DNA of 64,000 nt, from positions 7,141,315 through 7,205,314 of the forward strand of contig CM055093.1 of the NCBI GenBank assembly GCA_029204225.1, written 5' to 3'. This DNA is from Diphasiastrum complanatum. Lineage: Eukaryota > Streptophyta > Lycopodiopsida > Lycopodiales > Lycopodiaceae. The first letter of the stretch is position 1; each line of letters starts with the position of its first letter. This document shows, in pieces, positions 44,419 through 56,332 of the stretch. The notes under the pieces were generated by a model that made no database searches, was not told the DNA's origin, and saw only the letters and a list, made by a program, of their open reading frames with translations. The translations under genes were made by a program, and so were the position numbers.

Positions 44419-44868
44419 TGTTGGAGGGTTTGCGGATCCCAAGGCAACCCTAACCCTAGTTAATAAGTGAGAGGGATTTGGCACCCTGTGTGTGTAAGTC
44501 CAACCCGATGATCACATAGTTATTTGATTGATTAGTTAAAAGTTAATAAAGGACTTTAGGCCTTTTTGCGGGACTTTTAATGTCGTAGGGCCTAAATGTC
44601 AAGTTAGTGAATAAAATTGGGTTTCCCTCCAATTTTGATGGTTCCCACACTTTTTTAAGTTTGAATAAAAAAAGAGGCAAGACTGGACCAATAGGATTCA
44701 GAGGCCAAGGTCCTCCTCTCTACTATAAAAAGGGAACAATTCGAGTTGTTCCTGATGTTTATTTTCTCATTTCAATAAAGCAGATTGGTTCTCTTAAAAA
44801 ATGGATTGATGAATGTCCTTGCTCTTCCTCTCTTCTCCTCCATTTCTCATGCTTTCTTTGGATTTTGC
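44419..44868 (+). repeat. gypsy 3' LTR, truncated
   Basis: Matches the first 450 bp of the 5' LTR, including TATAAAAAG at 44724-44732 and the AATAAA. After GGATTTTGCT the sequence changes to coding-like DNA, so the right 290 bp of the LTR are missing and no target duplication can be found. Confidence 0.8.
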
Positions 44869-46192
44869 TGTTTTTGACTATGAAGTCCTCTTTTACAAGA
44901 AAGGAGTAAGCATTGTTGGGGAGGAGGCTGCAAAAGGATCTATAATTGACAACTTATGAAATGGAAATGTTGCCTACCTCTCAAGAGTTGATGGCTAGCA
45001 AAGAAGAAAACATTATGGCATAAAAAACTGTCCTCACCCCTGTTTCTACAGTTGTTTCTCACACCCCACCCGCTTCGCCAACAAAGGTTGCCGAGGCTAG
45101 CCAACCGCTGCCTGATGACGCATTTGTACAAACAATTTTTGTATCATCACCAGATCAGGCTGACCCTACCGCCCCAGATGGCATCAGGACAAATGAAAAC
45201 CTGATTGAAGACAATGACAATAAAATTTCACAAGTCGTCGGGGCCAATACAACACAAGCCCCTGCGAGTGCCAATGTATCAGCTGCTCCCACGGATCTCA
45301 CGACGGTGTACCAAACTCTAGGAAAATACATTATGGATGCAGTAGCAGCCAAGCTATTATGGAAAGTAGGGTACTACATTTGGCAACGAGTAATACACAG
45401 CTACGAGCAGACCTCACCAAGCTGCAACAAGAGCTGATTCTGGCTCAGCAACACAAACAAGTAGGGCACCAGGAGATTGCCAAGTTGCAGCAGAAGCAGG
45501 AGGGCCTAAACAAATATATTCAAAGCCTCTCCAAAGTGCTGACTGAGGCCTCCACAAAGGTACGAGAGCTTCAAGCTGAAGCATCCCAACGGCTTGCCCC
45601 CATCCAGGCACAACTTACACTTTTGGAAGCAGAGAACACGCGCATGGGGGCGGAGGTCGAAGCCTTACAAGACGAAAAGCTCATCTGGTTAGCTCAATCT
45701 ACACCGGACACAAGGCTGCTTTCCCAATCAGAGATGAATCTTTTACGACGTCAGGTGCATATTTATAGCCAAACCCTCAACAGGTACCAGGCGGAGCTCA
45801 ATAAGTATTGGGCAAGCGCAACGCAAGAGCTCGCCCAGGCCAAGCAAGCCCTCAAGGCATGCCAGCAATACATGAAAATGAATGCCCAGCCCACCCCCGT
45901 GGTAATTCCACTACCACCTAATTTTGACGTTGCACAGGCTAGTACCAGCCAAGATCAGAGCCAGCAGATAGTAGGGAAATTTCAGCCAGATCAAGGGTCC
46001 GAAGGCCAAGACCAAGCGCAGACAGATGCAGTTGCTGAGACGCGAGACCATAGCCAAGGCGCAACCACCAGCCAAGGCCAAGCAACATCATCCAGAGGTT
46101 CGCGTATGATATCTGCCAGTCGGGCCTTCAGAAGACCAAAGTCCGTGGAGGAGAACATCAATGACAGATCCGACAGCGGCCATTTGCCTTAG
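44869..46192 (+). pseudogene. coiled-coil ORF, probable C-terminal half of a gypsy extra ORF
   Basis: Begins as soon as the LTR ends (FDYEVLFYKKGVSIVGEEAA at 44881), with stops at 44956 and about 44998, a Pro/Ala/Thr-rich linker (about 45020-45310), then a frameshift into an uninterrupted frame 45359-46192 (277 codons). Residues about 8-170 of that frame form a long coiled coil (LTKLQQELILAQQ, LEAENTRMGAEVEALQDEK). The tail is Gln/Ser-rich and disordered. The relic at 59881-61270 has the helical domain and coiled coil in one unit, so this is likely the missing half of such an ORF, joined here by rearrangement. Not a recognised host gene. Confidence 0.5.
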
Positions 46193-46653
46193 CAGGTTTT
46201 TGAATTGATTGATGTGATTCTGTAGAGAATCACGGTTTGCCATCTTGAGGGAGTAAAATTTCTTCCTGAGATGTAGCTTGGAAGCTATTCTCACACTTCG
46301 TATAGTGTACTCAAGATATCCCAGACTTCTTTCGATGTCTGGGCCTCGGATACTTGGCCGATCTGGGTATCCGTAATGTTGTAACAACATCATACAATTC
46401 TTTAGCCATTAATACATTTTTCATCTTAAATTTCCATAGATGGTAATCGGCTTCATCAAGCTTGTCCATGATAGGACTGGCTTTCGCTTGGAAATCTATG
46501 TGAAAGATTAGTCTAGGTGATAGGAAAAACTATCAGTGACCTAAGTATGAAAATCTAGTACTAAAGTACAGAACAAGAAGACAATTACTCTATCGGCTGG
46601 TAGAGTCTTGTACTGTGAAAGCTTATCAGGCTACAAAAATAGCTATGATACCA
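46193..46653 (-). pseudogene. minus-strand copia: gag start and primer binding site
   Basis: Reading left from 46469 the minus strand encodes a copia Gag (MDKLDEADYHLWKFKMKNVL; later KLHLRKKFYSLKMANRDSLQ and INQFKNLLRQM) with a frameshift near 46390. The primer site at 46642-46653 reads TGGTATCATAGC, one base from consensus. The body is cut at about 46193, next to the coiled-coil ORF. This Gag belongs to a different copia group from the intact one. Confidence 0.8.
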
Positions 46654-48160
46654 TGTTCAGTGAAAGAGGGTGTGTGAGTGTGAGAAACTAAAATAGCTCG
46701 AAAAGAAAACGAACATGAAAAATCGAAACTCGAACGAGAAACGAACTCGAATGGAAAGTGTTCGTGCGCAATGGAATGAGCTATATTACTCTTTCCCGAA
46801 ACATGACTACGCTTATCAGAAACAAACAAAACGTTAGTGATAGAAATCACGTACGATCTAATTATGTAGCCAAATATTAAGCAACAAAATATCAAAAGGA
46901 TAATTTGTCGTGAACAGCTAGACAAATTATTTGTCGCGACTGATTTGCGAAGAGCTAGACTGAGCACGACTGATAACCAGTCGCGAAAAATAAGACTAAA
47001 TATTTGTCGCGAACAACTAGACTAATAATAATTCGCTAAGAATAGATTATTAGATTGAGCAATAAGAGAGTCAGACAGAATGTAAAAAAGCATAACAATA
47101 TTGACACAAATCTAAACGCAGAACAAACAGAGCTGTTATCAGATAAAGTTTAGCAAAATATACATGTCAATAATGATGTGGAGCACAAGATAATAGCGGA
47201 CGAAACTGCGAAGCTAATCCTATCTGTAAAAGAAATGAACCTATTATTGACAATACAAAAGAATCAATGCACGAGGGAATCTACTTCGTCTATCTCTGAT
47301 AAGCTTCTGATGCTATATTTCCCATGTGCAAAATACGCAAATGGTATTCAATATATATATACACAATTTTACATGTGTGCAGATGAAGAAGGTACAAAGG
47401 GGATGTGCTGTGTGTGGGAGATCGTGGGTGGCTACTCTCGCTATCAAATCTGTTAGCACAGTTGCATGGAATGAGCGTGAGAAGGCCACGATGTCAGCCT
47501 TTGCTGAAATGAACGTTGGTGAAGATGCGAAAAATGCGACACTCTGACAAATGCCTTAGGACTTGATTTACAGGGTGTCTTTGCTTTTTTATTAGGGCAT
47601 CTTCGACTTTTTGTAAGGCAGTGTTGCCTTTTTAACCTGTCACAAATCACATGTAAAAACATAATGTCATTTTTTTTGTCTTTTTTGCCTGTCTTGTTTT
47701 ACATGTAAAAATGCAGACTATGCGACAACATGAGTAAAAATGTAGCATAAATGGAGGCAGATTAAAATAGAATTTAGGAGAGTAGAGGAGGTAAATCCAA
47801 CACAACTATATTGACATCGAAAGGTAGACATAATATTGATGGAGAGACAGTAAACAAGGAAGACAAAGCCGAATGCATAAGTTTTGTATCTTATTGTGTA
47901 CTAGTAGATTCGTTATGTCAGATTATATGCTGGGGCTTACTTTGGATTTTTTTCATTTCAGGAAACAATTTTCCTTGATGATTTCACAATTCATCGAGGA
48001 GGGCAGAGATCTTATAAATGACTGTCGGATTTTTTTTTTTTCTTTGGGATTTTGCGAAAAAGCCAATAGTGTCCTTAAAAATGCAACAATGCCCTTAAAA
48101 AAAGGTGACAATGTCTTTAAAACAGTTTAACTTCTTCAAAATAGTTGAAAGGAAGAAGCT
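46654..48160 (-). other. probable minus-strand copia LTR and flanking sequence
   Basis: TGTTCAGTG at 46654 starts the LTR; its far end is not clear. The first 450 bp contain repeated TCGCGA words (TTTGTCGCGACTG, CCAGTCGCGAAAAAT), several as inverted pairs. Beyond about 47500 there is AT-rich sequence with no gene recognised. Confidence 0.4.
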
Positions 48161-48164
48161 GAAG

Positions 48165-48430
48165 GCAAGTGTCGCATTTTTTTGTGAAAAAAACCCGACA
48201 TTGTCGCATTTCGGGGAAATGCGAGAAAACCGACACTGTTGAAAATAGTTGAACTGTTGAACTATGTTCAAGTGTCGCTTTTCGAAAAAAGCTAACACTG
48301 TCGCATTTCGGAAAAGGACGACACTGTCGCATTTCAAGAAAAGCTGACACTATTAAAAACATAGTTCATTTCTGCAAACTGTAGCGACACTTAATGCATT
48401 TCTGCAAACTGTTGCGACACTTAGTGTATT
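48165..48430. repeat. minisatellite built on ACACTGTCGCATTTC
   Basis: Units of about 27-35 bp contain the words GACACTGTCGCATTTC, GAAAAGC and, at the right end, CTGCAAACTGTWGCGACACTTA twice in a row. Reverse-complement copies (AGTGTCGCTTTTCG) are mixed in. Related words appear at 47528-47545. Confidence 0.65.
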
Positions 48431-48715
48431 TTTGCAGAGTTGTTCTAAATACTAATTCATAGAACTTCTTGAAGATGGCCAAGTCTTCAGTGATCTTCAA
48501 ACTATTGAACTTAACATCTGAATTTGAAATATGATAGGATTGGTTACCCTTTGTTGGAGATCAACCGGAATAGAAATATATCGTTAAATATATCATTGTA
48601 GACATTCTTCAAATAATTTGGCTATCTAAGTTATGATTCCTGCAAGTATCAAGTGAGCAGATGTAGAACCAAAGCTAGTTTCACCTGACCCTAGATCAAC
48701 AATCAATAAACGTGC

Positions 48716-50290
48716 ATGAAGAATCTTGGAATAGAAATAGTCATTCACCAAGAAGACAACTCTGGACTTAATTTCCAACAATTGTGTGCGCTACCAAGAT
48801 CATTCCAAACAACATGCACTCTACTCACGAAGGATCCTACAATGACTCTTGAGAAAACAATAAGCGAGATCAAAGAAGAAGTAGAAGCAAGAGAGCACTA
48901 CGATGACAAACAAGAACTTGATCAAGCTCTATACAACAGTAACGATCAATGCAAGAAGAAGCTTCATCTTAAGAGGGAGTCATCCCGAAGATCAGATCAC
49001 AGTCAACTAAAAGAAGACGACAAAGAAGGAATATTGAAAGCACCTACTCAGCATAAACCGCAAGGTGGTGACAAGAAATTCTGCATTAGATGCAGACGCG
49101 AAGAACATATCGTTGACACATGTTGGTTAAATCCAAACATTCAATGCGTAGACTGTCACAAGAAGGGTCATGCAACAGAACTCTCATGGAAGTAACAAGG
49201 TGCATGATGGCGTACTCAAAGACATCAAGATCATTATGGGCTGAAGCAGTAGCAACAATCACCTACCTGCAGAACAAGATGGGCAAATAAGGTGTTCCTC
49301 ACACAACTCCACATAAAGTGTGGTGGGATAACAAGCCTAATCTAGCTCATGTATGTATCTTTGGATTTGAACAAGAAATGAGCTCCATGAAACATAACGA
49401 TGTGTGAGATCTCAAACCGGTGCCATCAGACAGAAAGACTGTCAAATGTAAATGTTTACACACACAAATATGGACCAGATGGTAATGTATCAAAATACAA
49501 GGCCAGACTAGTTGTGAAGGGTTTCTCACAAAAATATGGTATTGACTACGCTGATACTTTTTCTCCTATAGTCAAGCATACATCACTATGCATATTATTC
49601 GCATATGCAACAGCCTACAATCTAAAGATCCATATTATAGAGGAGAAGACAACATTTTTGCATGGAGATCTAAAGGAAGAAATCTACATGGACCAATCAC
49701 TCAATTTTACTTGCAAGTCATTTGCTGACTATGCTTGCAGGATGCGCAAGAGCATCTATGGACTGAAACAGTCTACCAGACAATAGTACAAGAAAAAGGA
49801 TCACACAGTTATATTCTTAGGCTTCCAGCCCTTAATGGCTGATTACAACATCTATGTGAAAGTCATAGATACTGTAAGTATTATTATCAGTGTCTACGTT
49901 GACGACACATTGATTATGTCAAAGGGCGACACTCTGATTGCCACATGTGAAAGAAGATATTTCAAGGCACTCTGAGATATCAGATCTAGGAGAAGAAAAG
50001 TGCTACCTAGGCTTATAAATTGATAGAGAACTTGAAGGTGGGAAGTTATATCTACACCAATCAAGATACATTCGGAAAATAATCGATGATTTTCAGATGG
50101 AAGATTGCAAAGGAGTGAACACTCCAATGGTTTCTAGCATAGTGCTTACAAATGAAGATTGTCCTAGAGACGATGCAGAGCGGGAAGCTATGCTGCAAAA
50201 GCCTTATAGAAGGCTTATTGGTTCATTATTGTATTTGGTAGACAACACACAGCCATACATTGTATTTGGTAGACAACACACGGCTGCTCA
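48716..50290 (+). pseudogene. copia relic D: gag knuckles, integrase end, RT, start of RNase H
   Basis: An open frame 48716-49195 (159 codons) ends in zinc knuckle CIRCRREEHIVDTC plus a second, defective one (CVDCHKKGHATELS, last Cys lost). An integrase C-terminal piece follows (WAEAVATITYLQNK, 49237), then a jump into RT (KTVKCK, 49438; FLHGDLKEEIYMDQS, 49660; KSIYGLKQS, 49749; YVDD 49895-49906), and the RNase H-side YRRLIGSLLYLVDN block at 50205. Stops and frameshifts throughout. A 38-bp duplication at about 50222-50285 repeats TTTGGTAGACAACACAC. Closest relative in the window is the relic at 5023-5620. Confidence 0.85.
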
Positions 50291-50318
50291 ACTGATCAGT
50301 CCCAATAAGGATACACAC

Positions 50319-50339
50319 AGAGAGAGAGAGAGAGAGAGA
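50319..50339. repeat. (GA)n microsatellite
   Basis: Short GA run at the right end of copia relic D. Confidence 0.85.
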
Positions 50340-50344
50340 TACGT

Positions 50345-50830
50345 AGAAGTGCACGGTAGTAAGCGCCATGACTTCCCTTTTGCTCGTAAGAGGCAAAGTT
50401 TCTCTTGCGGTAACACGTTGTGCTGTATGCCAAACAACGCTCTCTCTCAAATGTTCACTGCAATTGAACATATGTTTTTTTCTTATCTCTTGTCTACTAT
50501 GCATAATCTTTGAATGCATTATGATTGTTGAATGTTCTTACAAGATCAATTGTTAGTTGTTTTTTCCGCACAGACTCATTATAACTAAATCAGTAGTAGG
50601 TCAGCAGTGTCTTGGAAGAGGATAGATCTTAATTGGCAGCAGTAGCTGCAGATAAGAGTTCAACTCTATCTAGGCATATTAGAAATTTGTTAAGGAACAA
50701 CATATCCCAAGATCACAGGAAGCTCATCGCTCACTGACCGATCACAACATCGGATGAGACTTAGAACTTATCTCTCTCTATCAGACATTTTGGTTCCTTC
50801 AGTAGAATCAGAAACTCAAAACCTATTCCA
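50345..50830. other. no gene recognised
   Basis: Short frames only. Nothing recognised. Confidence 0.35.
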
Positions 50831-53060
50831 ACAAGATCATAAAGTTAATCGGTTGGTCCCATCCATTGGTTTGCATCATGGTTTCTGATTTGACCATCAT
50901 TAGTTGGAGCTCTTTGTTGGCCTGGAGGTGCTGTTAGAACTACTCATAGAGGTGGTGCTCCCATCCTTGGTGCATTTGTGGCTCGTCTCTAATGATATCC
51001 CTAATTAGGAAATCTTTGCTGAATAATTTTTAGATTGAATGGACAACAAAATTATTTCATATGATACTACAATATTGTTTGCCATTTTTTCCTTCACCAT
51101 TGGATATTCATTTGTTGTATGGTTTCCAACATATATTGAGCACCAAACTTTTGTTTATTTTGTATATAGCTGTTGTTGAGAAAATTTTGGTTTTTTGGCA
51201 ACTGCAGGTTCTAAAGAATTAAGTTTCTGATTAAACTGCACTATCATCTTCTCCATTTGCAATTGTTGTCTTTTACTCATATATTCCAACTCGTCCAATG
51301 TCAAATATGTTGTAGCATCGATATAGGTAGACGCAATAACAGTTGAGGTGGTGATTATTTGCCTTCATGTAAAATACAATTTTTCAAAACTAAGTCTCTC
51401 TCGTGTTGCATCTTCCATTGTCTATTGCAATGTCTCATATTGCTCCCTCCGTTTGAGTTCACACCTAATGCTTTTTGGCAATCCATCTTAAATTTACATG
51501 ATTATTGAATAATTTGGAGTCAAAACTAAATTACATTGAAATTGGAGCTATTTAATTCATTCAATGTAATCTATGATAATCTTTGACCATCTCTCAGTGT
51601 CCCATCTTGATCTTGCTTAACAAAAGGAATGGATCTTCTAAAAACTTTTTTTTGGCTTAAATCAAGTGATCAAGACTAAGTTTTACTACTCTCAATCATT
51701 GCGTTCTTGAGCAGCTTAATTGAAATACCAATCCAATGCTACTCCCATGAGTGTCGTAAGAAATAGCTTGAGCTTATCATCTAGATTGACCTCTCCGTAG
51801 ATCTCACATTATGAAGAAACCTAATTGGATCTGTAGTTCCATTTCATTTAGATATTTCCAATCTAGGTGTTCTTTTTATTATGTGTTGGGGTGGTAGATT
51901 TCCAAAATCCATGTCATCTTGATTCATCTCTTGAGATTGGAAACCTTCAAAATTTGTACAATATTGATTTGAAAATACTTCACTAAACTAGGATCTAGAA
52001 ATGCCCAATATTTTGCCTGATCTAAGCATCATCCACTAATAATCAAGTGATCAACCAGACATGAGTATTAAGAAGATTTGTGAATTGCCTACTGGATTAT
52101 CTCAATCTATACTCTTCAAATAACAGAAATTTGATGATATTTGATCTTCTATGGCTCAAGAACCCTAGCACCTTTCATTGGCATAAATCAGGATTCTTTG
52201 GTATGCTTTGCAAAAGTCACGTGTTTGAAGATTGACTAATTTAATGATTAGTACTTTTAGTGAGAATTCTTGTGAAAATTTTAAAATGAAAAATCACTAA
52301 AACACTTCACTATTCTAATCAAACTAAACCTGAGATTGAAAATATTGTAATACAGCTCTAGTAGATCTAGTGAGAATTAATTTACAATAATAACCCTATT
52401 TTTTAATTCGTGAAGATTTTGATAGCTTTAAATAGATATTTTTGGAGAACTCTTGTAGGAACTATTCTCTAACATTGAACCTTTGTAAGCTTCACTAGAG
52501 CTGGAACATATATGAGCAATATTCAATATGACTAGTGATGCTTATGCAAAGGTTTACAGACAAATACTGATGGTTTTCTTGACAAAGGTCTATTTTCTTC
52601 CATAAAAATGATCAGAATGAAACAGGACCTTCACAAGATTTGGATTTTGCAAAATAACCTTTGTAGAGACTTCTATGAGCTAATCTCAATATGAAAAAAC
52701 TTTAGCAAGACTGGCAAGGGTTAATAACAAATTTTTATTCAAATTTGGATGTTTTTGGTATATTTGTCTTTTTTGGCTATATTAACCTTCGCATGGCTTC
52801 CAAAACTAGGCAAGGACCCTTGGGTACCTCAAAGAAAGCATAATTTAGCAATATGGAAGTGACCAAAGGTTTGCTGACCAATTAAGAGCGCTTTACTTTT
52901 TTTATAAAAACTTCCCAAATATTTGTTGATGTTTTTGTTGTTTTTTGCAAGTTTTTGAAAAATGGCTAGGAAGTAGCCTTCACCCTTCAAACCTCTGCAT
53001 TAGAGCGATCCTTCCTGAAGGTAGGCAACGGCTAGTCCCAAAAGAAAAATAAGTTATTGT
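50831..53060 (-). pseudogene. minus-strand gypsy relic, gag and leader
   Basis: At 51841-51723 the minus strand reads TTDPIRFLHN, then in a shifted frame EIYGEVNLDDKLKLFLTTLM and ALDWYFN, which matches the gag of the plus-strand gypsy (LTDPIIFL, EIYPQDKLKLF, DWYYN). Upstream on the minus strand (52440-53060) lies a leader with pairs of ACCTTTG/CCTTC and CAAAGG/GAAGG words, as in the plus-strand element. The downstream gag (50831-51600) is too decayed to define. No LTR, RT or integrase is attached. Confidence 0.65.
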
Positions 53061-55200
53061 CTCTTATGACGATTTTGCCTTCTTTCTTTTCCAAATAAGA
53101 GAAAGTGATCATTTTGTTGATTTTTTTATTTGATTTTCTAGATAACAAGAGGATCTTAGCAATGATGTACTACTATCTTCCCTTCCCTACTCATCAAGCA
53201 CAAGTTATTACAAATAGGTTAACAAGCATTAACCCTAATCCATCGCACGAAGATAGCAATAACAAGCAAATCCAACAAATAGCAAATGCAATAAACATGA
53301 TAGCAATCAACATGAGAGAGATGGAGGAGAAGGTGAGGCAAGGACATCCAATGCCAAATTTGGTAGACTCTCCACCTTTGATTGAATGTGAAAAATGAAG
53401 TACATTGAGCCACTATTAATAGTGGAGGGTGGCCATTTGGCGCCCTTGGCTATTGTTCAATTTCTCTGTCCCTAATTATTTTAATTAGGTGGAAACACCT
53501 TTTATTCACTAGCTTGACTTAGAGGTCTCTAATCAATTTAATTATCACAATGGCCTTATAAATGATCTAATCAAGAACAGAAATAAATGAAATAATCAAG
53601 AACAGAAAATTGCAAAGATGCTCTATGCACACGAGCATCCGAGCAATTGCTATCATGTACATCAAGCTTTTTCAGAGATATGGTTGTAGACAACAATACA
53701 TAACTATCATGCTCTCTGAAAATATACGCGGGGGAGCTAGCCAACAAATCAACAGAGTAAAGAGAACCTATTGGCAATTTACCCCTTTGACCAAGATGTC
53801 AAAAGGTGATGGAAAGAAGTGTATAAGAAAAGCAACATTTTTTGGTGGCTGTGTGGGTACTAGCTCTTCAAGAAAGAGCATTGAGGATCAGAATGAGGTG
53901 TAATCATAAACACTAAACCTATTTCAAGGTTAAATGCTCAGATGACAATAAAGTACCATCATGTCCTCCAAACCAAGACCCAACACATGCTTGGGTAATA
54001 GGAGCTTGATTCCCTCTTGAACGTTTTGTGACGTTGTAAAACGACCAAGTATTTGCATATCCTTGATGCATAATGGACTATGTCCTAAAGCCTGATTTAA
54101 ATGGAAAAAAACAAAATAACTCAATTCATCTTCTCAAAATATGACGTTTGAAGGAATGATCTACAATTTTCATTTCTCAGAGAAGAATGCAAAAGCTGGA
54201 AGGAACTTTATGCTGTCTCTCAACACAAACTAGCCACTTCTCATTTTGACGATGCTAGTGAATAACAGAGTACTATGGGTTGGACGGTGAATAAGCCTTT
54301 TCTAAGCTTCAGCTTAGCTAGCAAACCAGCTATCGACATTTTATGCAAAATGGTTGATTAAACCAGGATCTATGGATTACTGACCTACATGGTGCTAAAA
54401 CTACTGTTTTCATGGTCAACATATAAAACTTTCTGGTTTACAGTGAAATATCAAAGACATTAGATTGACTGACTGACGAATGTTCACTTTCAAGATAGAT
54501 GTAAACGTGCATCTATGCTAGTCAGACTTTAATAAGAAGAAAGTTGAGCTCTATACAAGACAAGTATTCTACATGGCACTTTCACTGGAACGATCTGGAC
54601 TGCTATATACAAAGCAGCAACTTGAGAACAAAATGCTTTGGGAATAGATCTCAAACTAACAGAACTTTAAGCACGATAAAAACTGCTCTGAGCGTTTAAC
54701 TCTGCATTTTCTACAAAAAATAATTTTAAGACTCCCCTCCCAAAACAAAAAATATATACAAACATAGACGTAAGCCAAATGTTGTTCTCGGTTAAAGCCT
54801 AGATTCTTTCATACGGAAACATTGCCAGAGAGCCCAGAAAAAATTGTTTTGCTGCCGAGTCAGATCGTTTGCTTCCGACCGAGTCAGATTGAGTCGCAGG
54901 GAAATACTTAGCCCAATCTCATTAAAGTAGCCATAGCTTCCGCATAAAGCTCAACTAAGAGTATATAGAACTACTAGACGTAAATACAGTAAAAAGAAAT
55001 GACTTAGTAAAGCAAAAATTTCCAAGCTTGCAGGTATGTTGAGACGTACCTTCCTATCTAAGAAAAGTGGATCGGATAGAAGAGCAAAAACACAGGGGAT
55101 CAGATCCAATACAAAACATTCAGAAATTATGGGTATTGAGAAGGAAAGTAAAACTAAGAAGCAGCTGCTTTACACAGTGCAGACGGCGCTCTGCACAGCT
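53061..55200. other. no gene recognised
   Basis: A 97-codon plus-strand frame (53105-53398) contains a helical Asn/Gln-rich stretch, possibly from a gag, but I cannot assign it. Nothing else is recognised. Confidence 0.35.
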
Positions 55201-55210
55201 GATTTTCAAA

Positions 55211-55286
55211 GAAACCCTAGAACTTGCATGTCAATGCAAACAACATTGGAAACCCTAGAACTTGCATATGCAAACAACATTGGAGC
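55211..55286. repeat. 38-bp tandem duplication
   Basis: GAAACCCTAGAACTTGCAT followed by GCAAACAACATTGGA occurs twice, starting at 55211 and 55249. Confidence 0.75.
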
Positions 55287-56280
55287 CAGTGCTCCGGAAA
55301 CCTTTTGGAGTTATCCTCGAAAAACTTGCATTTTATAAGTTCCTCAGTTTTTTGCGGACTATTACTTAATAAAGGGTTCACATGCCTATATAATAAACCG
55401 TCACAAATTTTATGATATCGGTTTTTGATGACTAATGCAAATTCCATTCCTATACTTTGTAGTTTTCCCAAGCACTCATTAGAGCCCACCACCTTTGGGT
55501 CACAGGCCACTATTTGCACTTGGGTAAGTGGAGATGTATGGTGACCTCCCTAGCATCTACACTTTTCTCTATACTCTCTAGAATTTCACTTAAGGAAACT
55601 CTCACATCATTTGAAAAAGGAGGGAGGTCATTTGAAACAATTCTAGGCCACGGTTTCCAAGCTCAGTTCGACATAGTCATGTCCAGTTGAGCCTCCTATG
55701 ATAACTGGCGTCCCATACCACCAACCATCGCACTCGGTTCTCCCTAGCATACATCTCCTAGCCTGGAGATCCATCATGGCTCATGCACGTTGTCATGCCC
55801 ATGACTGGTCTCAGGTGGCGTGTCCACGCTAGGGATCAGTAGACCGACAACTCGTAAATTAATTGTGACTATAAGGGAATTGGGGCCCTTACATGCATAA
55901 GGTCGTAATTAATGGTTGTAGGCCTAAACTCATGATGGTGGATTTATATGGGTCTATCAATGAGTCATTGGGGAACTGGATGACGTGGCCTAGATAGGCT
56001 GATGAGGTGTCTAGTGAGGTGTCACAATGCACTACTAGTGGTGCATGGGCCTTGGAGGATATAAGTATACTGATTGGGCTCTCACTAGTGTATGCTTGAT
56101 TGCATGACTGGTAGCAGTATGCTGCTAGTGTGAATCCTCATTCCTCTTTGAGATTGATCCATAGCTTTGGGGGCTAAATCGATCTAGGATTGGTTGGGTT
56201 GGTATGTCCACCATCTGTTTCCCTTATGTTGCTTGTTATTGGCATGCTTAGAATAGGATCCTTGGGAGAGGACTTTATAT
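55287..56280 (+). other. possible decayed LTR region
   Basis: The composition becomes balanced from about 55600, and a TATAAGTA box lies near 56060. The segment leads into a primer-site-like motif at 56281. No LTR ends can be defined and no second copy is in the window. Confidence 0.3.
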
Positions 56281-56292
56281 TGGTATCAAAGC
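56281..56292 (+). promoter_or_regulatory. copia primer-site-like motif
   Basis: TGGTATCAAAGC, one change from the copia consensus. The preceding bases are not CA, so an intact LTR junction is not preserved. Confidence 0.4.
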
Positions 56293-56332
56293 CATTTCTA
56301 AGCTAGTTTTGCCATTGATTGTGCTCACTCAA

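Larger units (their letters stand above)
28112..44868 (+). mobile_element. Ty3/gypsy (Athila/Tat-like) retrotransposon with extra ORF, carrying a nested copia
   Basis: Structure: 5' LTR 28112-28850, tRNA-Asp type primer site 28855-28872, motif-rich leader to 30050, gag 30051-31567, protease, RT, RNase H and integrase to 42371, a second motif-rich spacer 42600-42970, an extra ORF 43206-44330, polypurine tract 44408-44418, and a truncated 3' LTR 44419-44868. The integrase is split by a 6.4-kb copia at 35326-41751. Gag and pol carry several stops and frameshifts, so it is not autonomous. The two LTRs differ at about 18 of 450 comparable positions. The Athila/Tat placement rests on the tRNA-Asp primer site and the RT sequence; the exact lineage is unresolved. 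Confidence 0.85.
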
